From: Anaerolineales bacterium
GTDB lineage: Bacteria > Chloroflexota > Anaerolineae > Anaerolineales > UBA4823
Direction: 5' to 3'
Assembly (NCBI GenBank): GCA_016929095.1
Contig: JAFGJM010000002.1
Span: forward strand, 62,001 to 126,000
DNA: 64,000 bases
The notes under the pieces were generated by a model that saw only the letters and a program-made list of their open reading frames with translations, was not told where the DNA came from and made no database searches. This document shows, piece after piece, positions 36,550 through 44,637 of this stretch; within the stretch, counting starts at the first letter, position 1; each line of letters begins with the position of its first letter. The position numbers and the translations under genes are program-made.

Positions 36550-37110
36550 ATGGAGATAGCAGATAAATTAAGATTTTGGTCAGATCAATTCAAAAAAGCA
36601 AAACGAATAAATAACCCCGATATAGCCGGCGAATTGAAGTCGGTGGTTTTGATCAGCGATACTTATCTCGGTCAGCTATGTGTCGCTCTCGATACGGCCG
36701 CCGAATGTCTGGAAAAGGATAATTCATTACTATTGGCTTCACAGCAAGATTGGGAAGAGATGGTATTAACGCCTGATGATATTCTTCGCACCGGCGATAT
36801 TGTTACACCTAACAACGGTATCGGTGAATGGATTGTATCTAAAGTAATGGATGGAAAGATTGCGCGCGAACTACTTGAAATGGAAAAAGTGAAGGTCACC
36901 CGCCGCGTGCCTAAAGCGTTAATAAAACAGCAGCTTGAAATCGCTGTCAACACATTGAAGCAGATTGAAAAAAGGGGATTATCTGCCCCTGGAACTTGCA
37001 TCGAAGCGATTTGCATCGAAGCGATAATGTTCCAAGATTTTGCCAGGCAAGCGCTAAATAATATTGCAAAGTTAGATTCGTTAATTCAATCTAACCTGCC
37101 CAATAAATGA
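36550..37110 (+). CDS. Last early phage protein, unknown
   Basis: A 186-residue mainly helical protein with AAGGAG seven bases before the ATG. It includes a short beta part (DDILRTGDIVTPNNGIGEWIVSKVMDGKIARELLEMEKVKVTRR) of SH3-like look and a C-terminal helix. A strong terminator follows at 37,146. Function unknown. Confidence 0.6.
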   Translation: MEIADKLRFWSDQFKKAKRINNPDIAGELKSVVLISDTYLGQLCVALDTAAECLEKDNSLLLASQQDWEEMVLTPDDILRTGDIVTPNNGIGEWIVSKVMDGKIARELLEMEKVKVTRRVPKALIKQQLEIAVNTLKQIEKRGLSAPGTCIEAICIEAIMFQDFARQALNNIAKLDSLIQSNLPNK

Positions 37111-37145
37111 TAAAATATATTTGCTTCGCGACGGTGGGCTTTCCT

Positions 37146-37186
37146 ATACAATCGGGTTGACACGATCAACCCGATTGTATTTTATC
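37146..37186. terminator. Terminator at end of the early block
   Basis: A perfect 15-bp stem ATACAATCGGGTTGA/TCAACCCGATTGTAT with a 5-base loop is followed by TTTATCT. It lies 36 bases after the last plus-strand early gene. Confidence 0.85.
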
Positions 37187-37226
37187 TACCCAAATCCCCC
37201 ATCTTAGATTAAAATAACATTAATGA

Positions 37227-37376
37227 GAAACCGACACCAACCCTCATCCGTGAAAGGCTGCAAACGGGAAACGATGCCCGCAAAAGGGGAGCATGGCCCG
37301 CCTCGAAGGTTGCGCCGGTTTCCAATAACGACTTGAATGCGCCTGTCACCTCCCGTTACAGGCGCATTCGTTTTTT
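37227..37376 (+). ncRNA. Candidate structured RNA ending in a terminator, unidentified
   Basis: This gene-free stretch can fold into a closing helix GAAACCG (37,227-37,233) with CGGTTTC (37,316-37,322), an inner helix CAACC (37,238-37,242) with GGTTG (37,308-37,312), and GC-rich hairpins between. It is followed by a 12-bp terminator stem GAATGCGCCTGT/ACAGGCGCATTC (37,335-37,346 and 37,358-37,369) and six T. No known RNA family is recognised and no convincing promoter precedes it. Its place between the convergent early and late blocks suits a small phage RNA. Confidence 0.35.
37335..37376 (+). terminator. Terminator before the holin gene end
   Basis: A 12-bp perfect stem with an 11-base loop is followed by GTTTTTT. 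On the opposite strand no T-run is present, so it works in the plus direction and protects the late block from convergent transcription. Confidence 0.75.
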
Positions 37377-37386
37377 AGATCATTTG

Positions 37387-37749
37387 CTATTTCTTTTTAC
37401 CAAAGCCAAACGTGCCCGCTTTGATCACTCCTATCCTGGCAAGATGTCCCATGATACTGCCAAATATCACGCCAAGTACGGTCACATAAACCGTACTTTC
37501 AATCACCATAGTTATCGACGTAGGAATATATTCAGCCGGGATGAAGTTAATGAACCCGACCACCGCCCAGGCGAATATCGGCAACCCATCTGTTTTCAGG
37601 TAATTGCCAAGATATTCCCAACTGAATTCTTTATATACCAGCGCCAAAATCACCCCCATGACCAGGTCGATCATGGTCAGTAGGCCCAACACGATCAGCT
37701 TGCCTCCCAATGCTGCCCAAATAACAGAAAACTCCGGAAATCCAAACAT
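37387..37749 (-). CDS. Phage holin
   Basis: A 120-residue protein with three probable membrane helices: residues 9-39 (VIWAALGGKLIVLGLLTMIDLVMG...), 55-70 (GLPIFAWAVVGFINFI) and 77-103, ending in a basic GFGKKK tail. The shape and the DLVMGVILAL segment fit the phage holin families of the phi29/toxin-secretion type. It would open the membrane to release the lysozyme encoded at 48,676. It is the last gene of the late block. Confidence 0.78.
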   Translation of the reverse strand: MFGFPEFSVIWAALGGKLIVLGLLTMIDLVMGVILALVYKEFSWEYLGNYLKTDGLPIFAWAVVGFINFIPAEYIPTSITMVIESTVYVTVLGVIFGSIMGHLARIGVIKAGTFGFGKKK

Positions 37750-37782
37750 CTCTTTCTCCTTTCGTTAATTTATACGGATAAC

Positions 37783-38223
37783 TTATGAGCTATCCGCTTT
37801 TACTTTTCTCCTCCGCGCCGGCTGCGCCTTTCCTTGTCGGGAAGATTTATTAGCCGTCTCCGCCGCTAAAAGCTCAGGCTTCCACACCGGCACGGCATCC
37901 AGGCTGCAAATTTGATGGATCAAGCGGTCAATGCCGGCTGCCCATTCCGAAATGACCCGGTCTTTCTCGCCGATTAACTTTTTCAGGGTCTCGATCTCCG
38001 ATTGCATCCCGTTAGCCTTTATTTGCAACTCGTCGACCTTTTTCTCCAACTTCTCATTTAATTCAATTGCCCGGTCGGCTGCGTTGATATATTTCTGCAC
38101 GGTATCCGCGTCGAGGTTCTGTTCTTCCCTGGGCATTTTGCGCCAAAGTCTGTATATGCCAATGCCCTCGATGATCGCCGTGATAAGTGCTGCGATTGCG
38201 CCATACTCTTTGATCCAATCCAT
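37783..38223 (-). CDS. Membrane-anchored coiled-coil phage protein
   Basis: A 146-residue protein with one N-terminal membrane helix (YGAIAALITAIIEGIGIYRLW), a long coiled coil (about residues 45-85, heptads in IELNEKLEKKVDELQIKANGMQSEIETLKKLI) and a Lys/Arg-rich tail. This is the shape of Rz-type spanins or similar lysis accessory proteins, and it stands next to the holin. The identity as a spanin is inference. Confidence 0.6.
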   Translation of the reverse strand: MDWIKEYGAIAALITAIIEGIGIYRLWRKMPREEQNLDADTVQKYINAADRAIELNEKLEKKVDELQIKANGMQSEIETLKKLIGEKDRVISEWAAGIDRLIHQICSLDAVPVWKPELLAAETANKSSRQGKAQPARRRKVKADSS

Positions 38224-38255
38224 TCCGTTGCGCCTCCAATCTGTCGTGAGATTTC

Positions 38256-38807
38256 CTACGCGCCGTCTTTCAAAGATAACGCATCGTCGTCCTTTGCCCG
38301 CGCTGGGCGGGAATTGTGTAGCGCGTCGTCTAAATCAGCCAGCGCCGCGCTCATCGAAGCGGTGACCAGTATTTCGTCAACGACCATTTTTCCGTTCGTT
38401 TCCACACGCTTGATCTTTCCCCACTCCGCCTTGTCGTATTGCGTTTTCAGCCAGGCAATATAAGAATCATCGACGGTAAATGTGCGCGCTTTGGTTTCGC
38501 TTAAATCATCCCAGTCGATCCCGTCCGGGACTTCGATCTCGCGGTCTATCTCATACGCCTCGCCCTTCGCTTTTGCTTCCCGGTATTTGTTCTCTTCTTC
38601 CTTGAGCTTCTCATCGGTTTCCCATATTTCAAACGACCGATCCCTGACCATTCTTTTTTGTTCTTTTTGTGCCTGCTTTAACTCGAAACGTTTGCGAATA
38701 TCACGGATCATGCGGCTGTCCGCCGGCGTATGATCCGGGCATTGGTTCAACATTCTCACCAATAACCATCGTGATGCCAAATTGAGTTCGATTTTCATTA
38801 ATTCCAT
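38256..38807 (-). CDS. Late phage protein, unknown
   Basis: A 183-residue highly charged, helical protein (QAQKEQKRMVRDRSFEIWETDEKLKEEENKYREAKAKGE) between the fibre and lysis genes. No family recognised. A GGAG ribosome site precedes the ATG. Confidence 0.6.
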   Translation of the reverse strand: MELMKIELNLASRWLLVRMLNQCPDHTPADSRMIRDIRKRFELKQAQKEQKRMVRDRSFEIWETDEKLKEEENKYREAKAKGEAYEIDREIEVPDGIDWDDLSETKARTFTVDDSYIAWLKTQYDKAEWGKIKRVETNGKMVVDEILVTASMSAALADLDDALHNSRPARAKDDDALSLKDGA

Positions 38808-38819
38808 GTGATTTCTCCT

Positions 38820-41800
38820 TTATCCATAAACCATCAATCCGTGATGAATAACACAATCGCGGAGCGCATCCAGTAAATTAGCCTCCTGGCTTCCATAGTT
38901 GGTATCCACAGGATTATTGGCGTATCTGCTAACAAATTGCGTACTGACAACCTGAACGCTATCTACTTTATAAACATCGGTTGTATTTATATAGCCAGTT
39001 GCATTCACGTATCCATCCAATTGCATGTTGCCCGACGAATCGATGCTACCCACTTCCGTTGATGAGCCTCCGTGGAAACGGATGCCGCCCGTACCACCGT
39101 CATAGTTGAGATACACCCCGCCGGTCGAGTAGGCATTGAGTACCAGATTATTTCCGGTCGAAGCGCGGATAGATGGGACGGTTGGCGAATTAGGATTCCC
39201 CGAATAGAGATCGAGGTAGCTGCCAATGGATAATGTTTGCCGGGCGGTAGTACTGATCCCCAGCGCGTCATTTATATATGCAACATCATAAATATTTACG
39301 CCATCATCAGCATTCATATCTATCCTGGACAAGCTGGATGAAGACCAGATCGTTATTTCTGCCATATTCTCATTGCCCGTGGCGCAATCGTATAAAGAAT
39401 ACATTCTGAGTTTTGAATCCCCCATCGACCCCGCCTCGTCGCCGGTTAATAGTGATGACAGATAAGTGAATGCATTTTTGGCGCTGGTATCGAACTTCGC
39501 AAATACACCGCCAAGATATTCGGTTGTTCCGTAAGTTTTCTCCAATGAGTACCCATCACTGGTCGAGGGATCGGCGCCAGTCCACGATACGGGCGCTGTA
39601 ATATGTATCCCGTCCGCATCCATGTATCCAACCCCACCACCAAACGTGAGCGAACCGTTTGTGGCGATCTCTACCTGTGCGGTTGCGCCCCCATCACCAT
39701 AAAACCCAAATGTACCTTCAGACACATCCCACAAAATAGCCGCCGACCCGCTGACATTGTTGCCCAGCACAATATCGCCAGTCGACATGGTAAACCCGCC
39801 CCAGCTTTTCGTACCGCTTGCGCCATATACGCCGAACACAGCCCCACCAGTCGTATCGATGACCCAGATGCCGTATTGGTCTGCCCAGCCCAGGTTACCG
39901 GCAGCCCGCCATGCCCAGGTGGAGGTTTCGGCAAATATCGGTGCTCCGCTTTTAGCGATGGCTAAAAATTCGGCATCTGTATAGGCGTGATCCATCACGC
40001 CCAGATCATCGATGATCCCATTACATTGATTAGCTTTGCTATCATCACTCCCCACATACAGATACGTACCCAACGTCGGCGCGGTATAGGTTGCGCCTGT
40101 AACGGTAGTATCCATTGTCCCATTGTAGTAACGTCGAATAGCCAGCCCGTCTGACGACCAGCTAAATGCCAGATATTGCGCCGCGTCCGCGTCGAACGTA
40201 AGTGCATCCGTGCTGATGGTATTCGTACCGTCAGTGAAATATATCTTATCGTCTGCCGCCAGGTAATACGCCTCTAGATTGCCTTCACTGAACAGATAAG
40301 GTGATGTTTGTGCGGTATCGTTGGCGCTGGATGGTATCCAATGTAGTTGTATCGTGCCTTCGTCTGCTTCCAGTGGGTTTGTGTAGTACAACACAGCCGC
40401 AGTCCTGGCAGATGTAGAAGCGTGCGCTGTGCCAGACCAGGTGTGACCAGAGCCGAGAGAGCCGTCAAGGTAAGGCATTGTATAAGAGGAATTTATCAAC
40501 AGGAACCCGTCAAAATAATAAGTTCCAACACCACTATATACACCAAAATTGCTGTTTCCTGTTGCTATGGCTGTTCTTGTATTACTTACAACTCTATACC
40601 AATTATTTTCCACAGCCTGGATTGAATTTACACCAACCTGAGAGTTTTCAATAAATATTGCTGCTATATCGCTTGTGGTAACTTCAGAACCGTCAGATTT
40701 TCTCACGTAAAATGATAGGATATAAACCTGACCAGAAGTAAATGCTTGTGTAGTCCGGTAAATTCCAATAACACCGTCCCCCTCTTCTCTCACAACCTTT
40801 GCAGAATAAGAGCCAAAGTAAGAATAATCATTTGACCGTGTTAAATCCACGTCAGGGCTTTTGCCCCACCCCGTAGTATTCGTTTCAAATGAAGGATTAG
40901 CACAAAGGTTCGTCGCCGCTTCCGCTATCTGCACGCCTTTATAGAACACGCCTGGTCTGAATATAAGCCCGCCCTCAATATTAGCCACCTGCCCCATATG
41001 TCCTGTTGCTTCGCCGGTATAATCGGTCTCGAAAGGTCTTTGCCCGTCGTAGTGGCATAGCATCAATGCTCCCTCGACCTCCATCGCGTGCCTACCCACA
41101 AAGTATGATGATGTGTGGATACTGCCTGCCACATCTAAACCGTATTGTGCATCCGGGGCACATCCAATACCTAGCCGATATAACCGTAATACCCCCGAAC
41201 CATCCGTGGCTAAAATCACCGATGTTTCTGTTGTCACCGCCGATGACGTGGTGATAGCATGGGTGTGGCTGGCGCCGGAATACGAATCGGTAGACCCTAC
41301 CGCCAGCGTCCCTGCCCCCATAGCAAACGTCCCGGTGGTCGGGATTGTCCCGATCGCCCCGCCCTCCGGCCAGGAAAGCACGCCCGCCCCGGTCTGAGAG
41401 GTCAGATCGGCAGAAAGTGTAAGTGTCTTTCCGGAGGCGATATTTAAAAATCCCGCGCTCCAGGCAGCACTGAACGGCGATGCCCCGCTGACGATGAACT
41501 GATATCTGGCAGATCCCGGGGTAATCCCGACTGTGTTTTCCCCCACAGAGATCAATGTACCCGCTCCCACAGCCAGGGCAATATCTGAAGACAGTGCCCC
41601 GCCGCCGGTCAACCCCGCTCCAGCCGTCACCGTCCGAGATGTGGGGACAAAACTCGAAGGCCCATAAGCGGACGTTTCCAACTCCCCGCCGGAGGTCATC
41701 ACTGGGAAATTACCAACCGTTGGCGAAGATATAACAGATATAAACGACGAAGCGTCAGCCCCGTCTAATAAATCGGCATTCAAGCCGGTCACTTTTTGCC

Positions 41801-42044
41801 CCTGGGCATGCGCACCCAAGGTGAACGGCGCTTTATCGGTGGTCGGTGCAAATTGATGCTGGGCGGTGACCGTGCGATCTGCCGATAAATGCATATACTG
41901 CGCGTGGTCATCGTCGGAAAGCCCGGCAAGATCACCGTGATCAGTCGTGCCCGCCGGGGTTGCAGCCCCTGCCATAAGCACTCTGAGCGTACTGGCGTCT
42001 TTAGAGATCGAGCCTTTGCCTAAAATGCCGCGGTTCCTCGCCAT
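38820..42044 (-). CDS. Tail fibre protein with LamG-like domain
   Basis: A 1,074-residue protein. The N-terminal region has the phrase TDHGDLAGLSDDDHAQYMHLSADR, a frequent attachment sequence of phage tail fibres. Beta-repeat and Gly/Ser/Thr-rich segments follow; a carbohydrate-binding jelly roll starts at NLCANPSFETNTTGWG, and a concanavalin/LamG-like domain spans GTIQLHWIPSSAND to GIIDDLGVMDHAYTDAEF. The C-terminal part is beta-rich. It probably binds host surface glycans. No intramolecular chaperone peptidase is recognised. It follows the baseplate gene with no spacing. Confidence 0.82.
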   Translation of the reverse strand: MARNRGILGKGSISKDASTLRVLMAGAATPAGTTDHGDLAGLSDDDHAQYMHLSADRTVTAQHQFAPTTDKAPFTLGAHAQGQKVTGLNADLLDGADASSFISVISSPTVGNFPVMTSGGELETSAYGPSSFVPTSRTVTAGAGLTGGGALSSDIALAVGAGTLISVGENTVGITPGSARYQFIVSGASPFSAAWSAGFLNIASGKTLTLSADLTSQTGAGVLSWPEGGAIGTIPTTGTFAMGAGTLAVGSTDSYSGASHTHAITTSSAVTTETSVILATDGSGVLRLYRLGIGCAPDAQYGLDVAGSIHTSSYFVGRHAMEVEGALMLCHYDGQRPFETDYTGEATGHMGQVANIEGGLIFRPGVFYKGVQIAEAATNLCANPSFETNTTGWGKSPDVDLTRSNDYSYFGSYSAKVVREEGDGVIGIYRTTQAFTSGQVYILSFYVRKSDGSEVTTSDIAAIFIENSQVGVNSIQAVENNWYRVVSNTRTAIATGNSNFGVYSGVGTYYFDGFLLINSSYTMPYLDGSLGSGHTWSGTAHASTSARTAAVLYYTNPLEADEGTIQLHWIPSSANDTAQTSPYLFSEGNLEAYYLAADDKIYFTDGTNTISTDALTFDADAAQYLAFSWSSDGLAIRRYYNGTMDTTVTGATYTAPTLGTYLYVGSDDSKANQCNGIIDDLGVMDHAYTDAEFLAIAKSGAPIFAETSTWAWRAAGNLGWADQYGIWVIDTTGGAVFGVYGASGTKSWGGFTMSTGDIVLGNNVSGSAAILWDVSEGTFGFYGDGGATAQVEIATNGSLTFGGGVGYMDADGIHITAPVSWTGADPSTSDGYSLEKTYGTTEYLGGVFAKFDTSAKNAFTYLSSLLTGDEAGSMGDSKLRMYSLYDCATGNENMAEITIWSSSSLSRIDMNADDGVNIYDVAYINDALGISTTARQTLSIGSYLDLYSGNPNSPTVPSIRASTGNNLVLNAYSTGGVYLNYDGGTGGIRFHGGSSTEVGSIDSSGNMQLDGYVNATGYINTTDVYKVDSVQVVSTQFVSRYANNPVDTNYGSQEANLLDALRDCVIHHGLMVYG

Positions 42045-42045
42045 C

Positions 42046-43275
42046 CTACCCTCCGTATTTCCTTTGCTTGCGCAGCTCGCGCCATTGGTTCATATTCGAT
42101 TGCGAAGCCCATGCCCCGGTAGAAGGCGTGCCATGACCGGCTTTCAAATTGATGCCCCAGCGAGCCGCCTTTGCCCGCAGGCGGGACATTCTACCCGATC
42201 TGATCTCCAGAACCTCACCGGGGATAAAGGCGTCCAGCCCATATTCCCAGCCCAAAAGCCGCAAACCGTCCAGGCTGACCTCTACCTCATCGATAAAGAA
42301 ATCCCTCAGATCATCCAGCCACGAACCGTGCTCCTGCCCCCCTACCGGATAGCTGATATCTCTCACCACGCCAGGCGCAACCAGGTAAGGGTTGATCGGC
42401 ACAATCGCCGATTCGCTCTCAAAAAGCTCTGCTGTGTCGACATTCTCCGCCCTTGGCCACGGCCAGGCGTATTCCGCAAGCTGCAAGGTCTGCATGATCG
42501 TTGCAGAGGCTTCGTCGATATTCGAGATGATCAAATCTTCTTCCCGGCGACCATACCGGGAAATGCTTTCGTCATTGGTGATCGTGCCCATTTCGTCCAC
42601 GCCGTCGTCGTCTTCGTATTTCCCGATGATGGCATTGCCCATGTTCAGCAAGGAACGCCGTCGACGAATGCCGCCGTGTATAAAATACTTGGGTGCGGTA
42701 TCGATCAATATGTAATGCGCTTTCCGGTCATTCCCCACATAGAAGCGCCAGGGGTTGCCGTCGGCGTCGCCAATATCGATCACGCCCAAAATGGCGTCCC
42801 ACACCCGCTGGTCGAGCTTCGCCGAAAACTTGACGCTCACGGTATTTTCGTCGATCCGGCCTTTCTGCAAGAACTCACAATCGGTGTCCACGGCTGCCTC
42901 GACATAAGCGCTGGCATATCCATCGCCGCCGCTGACGGTGCAGTAGCGCCATTGGCAGGTGTGAACATATCCGATCACGTCCACGTCTACCGAGGCATTC
43001 CCGTCGATATCCAGAACAGGGTCATAGGCCATTTCGGCGACCATCCCCTCCCAGCTTGGATCGGGACCGTTAATATGCTCGGCAACATGACAGCCCAGGC
43101 AGGTATGGAAAAAATCTTCGCACACCGATGGCTTATCGACAATCGTAAAGCTGCCCATCCAATAACCCCCCTGCATACGGATCGACCGCCGCCAGTCCAA
43201 AGCCAGGTCGGTAATATCAGCAATCCTATGGGATCCGATCAAGACCGGTTGATAAAGGGAGAGCGTATATAACAT
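42046..43275 (-). CDS. Tail baseplate/tip protein
   Basis: A 409-residue protein placed between the distal tail protein and the fibre. It begins LYTLSLYQPVLIGSHRIADITDLALDWRRSIRMQGGYWMGSFTIVD, a phage tail-hub-like beta start, and ends in a polar tail NLKAGHGTPSTGAWASQSNMNQWRELRKQ. The position after the tape measure supports a tail-tip role. No catalytic motif is visible. Confidence 0.65.
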   Translation of the reverse strand: MLYTLSLYQPVLIGSHRIADITDLALDWRRSIRMQGGYWMGSFTIVDKPSVCEDFFHTCLGCHVAEHINGPDPSWEGMVAEMAYDPVLDIDGNASVDVDVIGYVHTCQWRYCTVSGGDGYASAYVEAAVDTDCEFLQKGRIDENTVSVKFSAKLDQRVWDAILGVIDIGDADGNPWRFYVGNDRKAHYILIDTAPKYFIHGGIRRRRSLLNMGNAIIGKYEDDDGVDEMGTITNDESISRYGRREEDLIISNIDEASATIMQTLQLAEYAWPWPRAENVDTAELFESESAIVPINPYLVAPGVVRDISYPVGGQEHGSWLDDLRDFFIDEVEVSLDGLRLLGWEYGLDAFIPGEVLEIRSGRMSRLRAKAARWGINLKAGHGTPSTGAWASQSNMNQWRELRKQRKYGG

Positions 43276-43280
43276 TTTGC

Positions 43281-44633
43281 CTACGCCTCCCTGAACATGC
43301 GATGGCGGTAAAACGCCTTGAGGGTGACCGTGACCGTGTCTGTATTTACGTCGGTGTTTGCCGCCGCCAGCACCAATATGCCGCCTTCAACAGGTAAAAC
43401 CCAATTTGTATTTCCGGGCAGCAAGGCTTTTTCTACCCTGTTACTGCTGGAATTCTTTTGCCGGGCGATGAAGCTCCCGTCTTCCAATGTTTTGAATTCG
43501 ACAAAAGCATTGTTGTATTCGACCTCGGCATCTTCTGTGAAAATGCAGTGTTTGGCAGGGATCAAATAATAGCCATCTACCCGGAGCACATAGTCCCCTG
43601 ACAAACGTTTGGCATATAGATCGAACTCGAAATTAGCCAAATCGTCGGAAGAAATGCTGGTCTCGCTGCGTGCGCCGGTCGGAGGTAAAGATATCCTGGC
43701 AATAGCCTTCATGTTCAGCGCGTCATCGTCGAGAATGACCGCTTCGTGGATCTTTTTTCCGTCTTCATATCCGGATTGCGCCTGAACCAATATTTCACCG
43801 CTGGATCCGGTCACGAGTTTATAGCGCAGCAATACGATATAGTCACCAACATTGTCATCATACCGGGCGCTGTCGGCGTCCAGCAGCTGCAGGTTGATCC
43901 GGCAGGTGGTGAGTGTATTATCGGTAGCAAAGGTGATATCCACCACATTGTTGCTGCTGGCAGGAAAGCCCCATGTGACATCGGACGCAAGCGATGAATC
44001 TGCTCCCAAATCGCCGTATGCCGCTTCCCAATAGCGCTGATATAAAGTTGTCCCGTATCCGGTCGGTCTTATGCCCAGCCAGACAGCCTCCTTGCTGTTC
44101 ACGCCGTTCACGCCGGTTACCAGCACCTGGGATATCCTGGCCGGGGCAGAGCCTTTGATGGCTGCGATGGTCTTTGTCCCCGACAAACAACTCATCGATT
44201 GCGCATTCACGACCGTCGTTTCGGACACATCTTCATAGATCGCATCGTGTATAACGGTCAGTTTGAAGAAAGCGGTCGAGCCGCCCAAAAGTTTTGTGTA
44301 TTTCGATTTTTGCAATGGCAGTAAATCGATGCTATAAATGAGTGCGCGCTTGGCGGTTTCGTCGGCGGTTTTCTCTTCCCACCATACGCTTTTGTTGTTG
44401 AGTTTATCGCCCCAGAAATCGATGCAATTATCCTGTAATTCCGTCAAGGTTTGGGCGGCGGTCATAATAGCCGAATCGGTTTCGCCCCTGGCGGCCAGCG
44501 TTATGGTCTCCACCATCTCGCCCATGTCTCCGAAGTCTGTGCTCCAGGTATCCATGAGTGCATATAGATCACCGGTTAACAGGTTGTAGGTGATGGTTTG
44601 AGCATAATTAGCCAGCCTGAGCACGATTGCCAT
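43281..44633 (-). CDS. Distal tail protein-like, beta-rich
   Basis: A 450-residue beta-rich protein directly downstream of the tape measure gene (4-base gap). It contains VLRVDGYYLIPAKHCIFTEDAEVEYNN and other phrases of galactose-binding-like jelly rolls, as in distal tail proteins. Order and size support a baseplate component; the precise family is not identified. Confidence 0.6.
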   Translation of the reverse strand: MAIVLRLANYAQTITYNLLTGDLYALMDTWSTDFGDMGEMVETITLAARGETDSAIMTAAQTLTELQDNCIDFWGDKLNNKSVWWEEKTADETAKRALIYSIDLLPLQKSKYTKLLGGSTAFFKLTVIHDAIYEDVSETTVVNAQSMSCLSGTKTIAAIKGSAPARISQVLVTGVNGVNSKEAVWLGIRPTGYGTTLYQRYWEAAYGDLGADSSLASDVTWGFPASSNNVVDITFATDNTLTTCRINLQLLDADSARYDDNVGDYIVLLRYKLVTGSSGEILVQAQSGYEDGKKIHEAVILDDDALNMKAIARISLPPTGARSETSISSDDLANFEFDLYAKRLSGDYVLRVDGYYLIPAKHCIFTEDAEVEYNNAFVEFKTLEDGSFIARQKNSSSNRVEKALLPGNTNWVLPVEGGILVLAAANTDVNTDTVTVTLKAFYRHRMFREA

Positions 44634-44637
44634 TCGC

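Noticed and set aside
37157..37183. A promoter TTGACA for the candidate RNA
   Set aside because: The -35 box lies inside the terminator stem and no acceptable -10 box stands at 16-18 bases.
41947..43272. A 441-codon plus-strand frame opposite the baseplate gene
   Set aside because: It mirrors the codon bias of the minus-strand tail gene and begins inside the fibre gene; no motif or ribosome site supports it.
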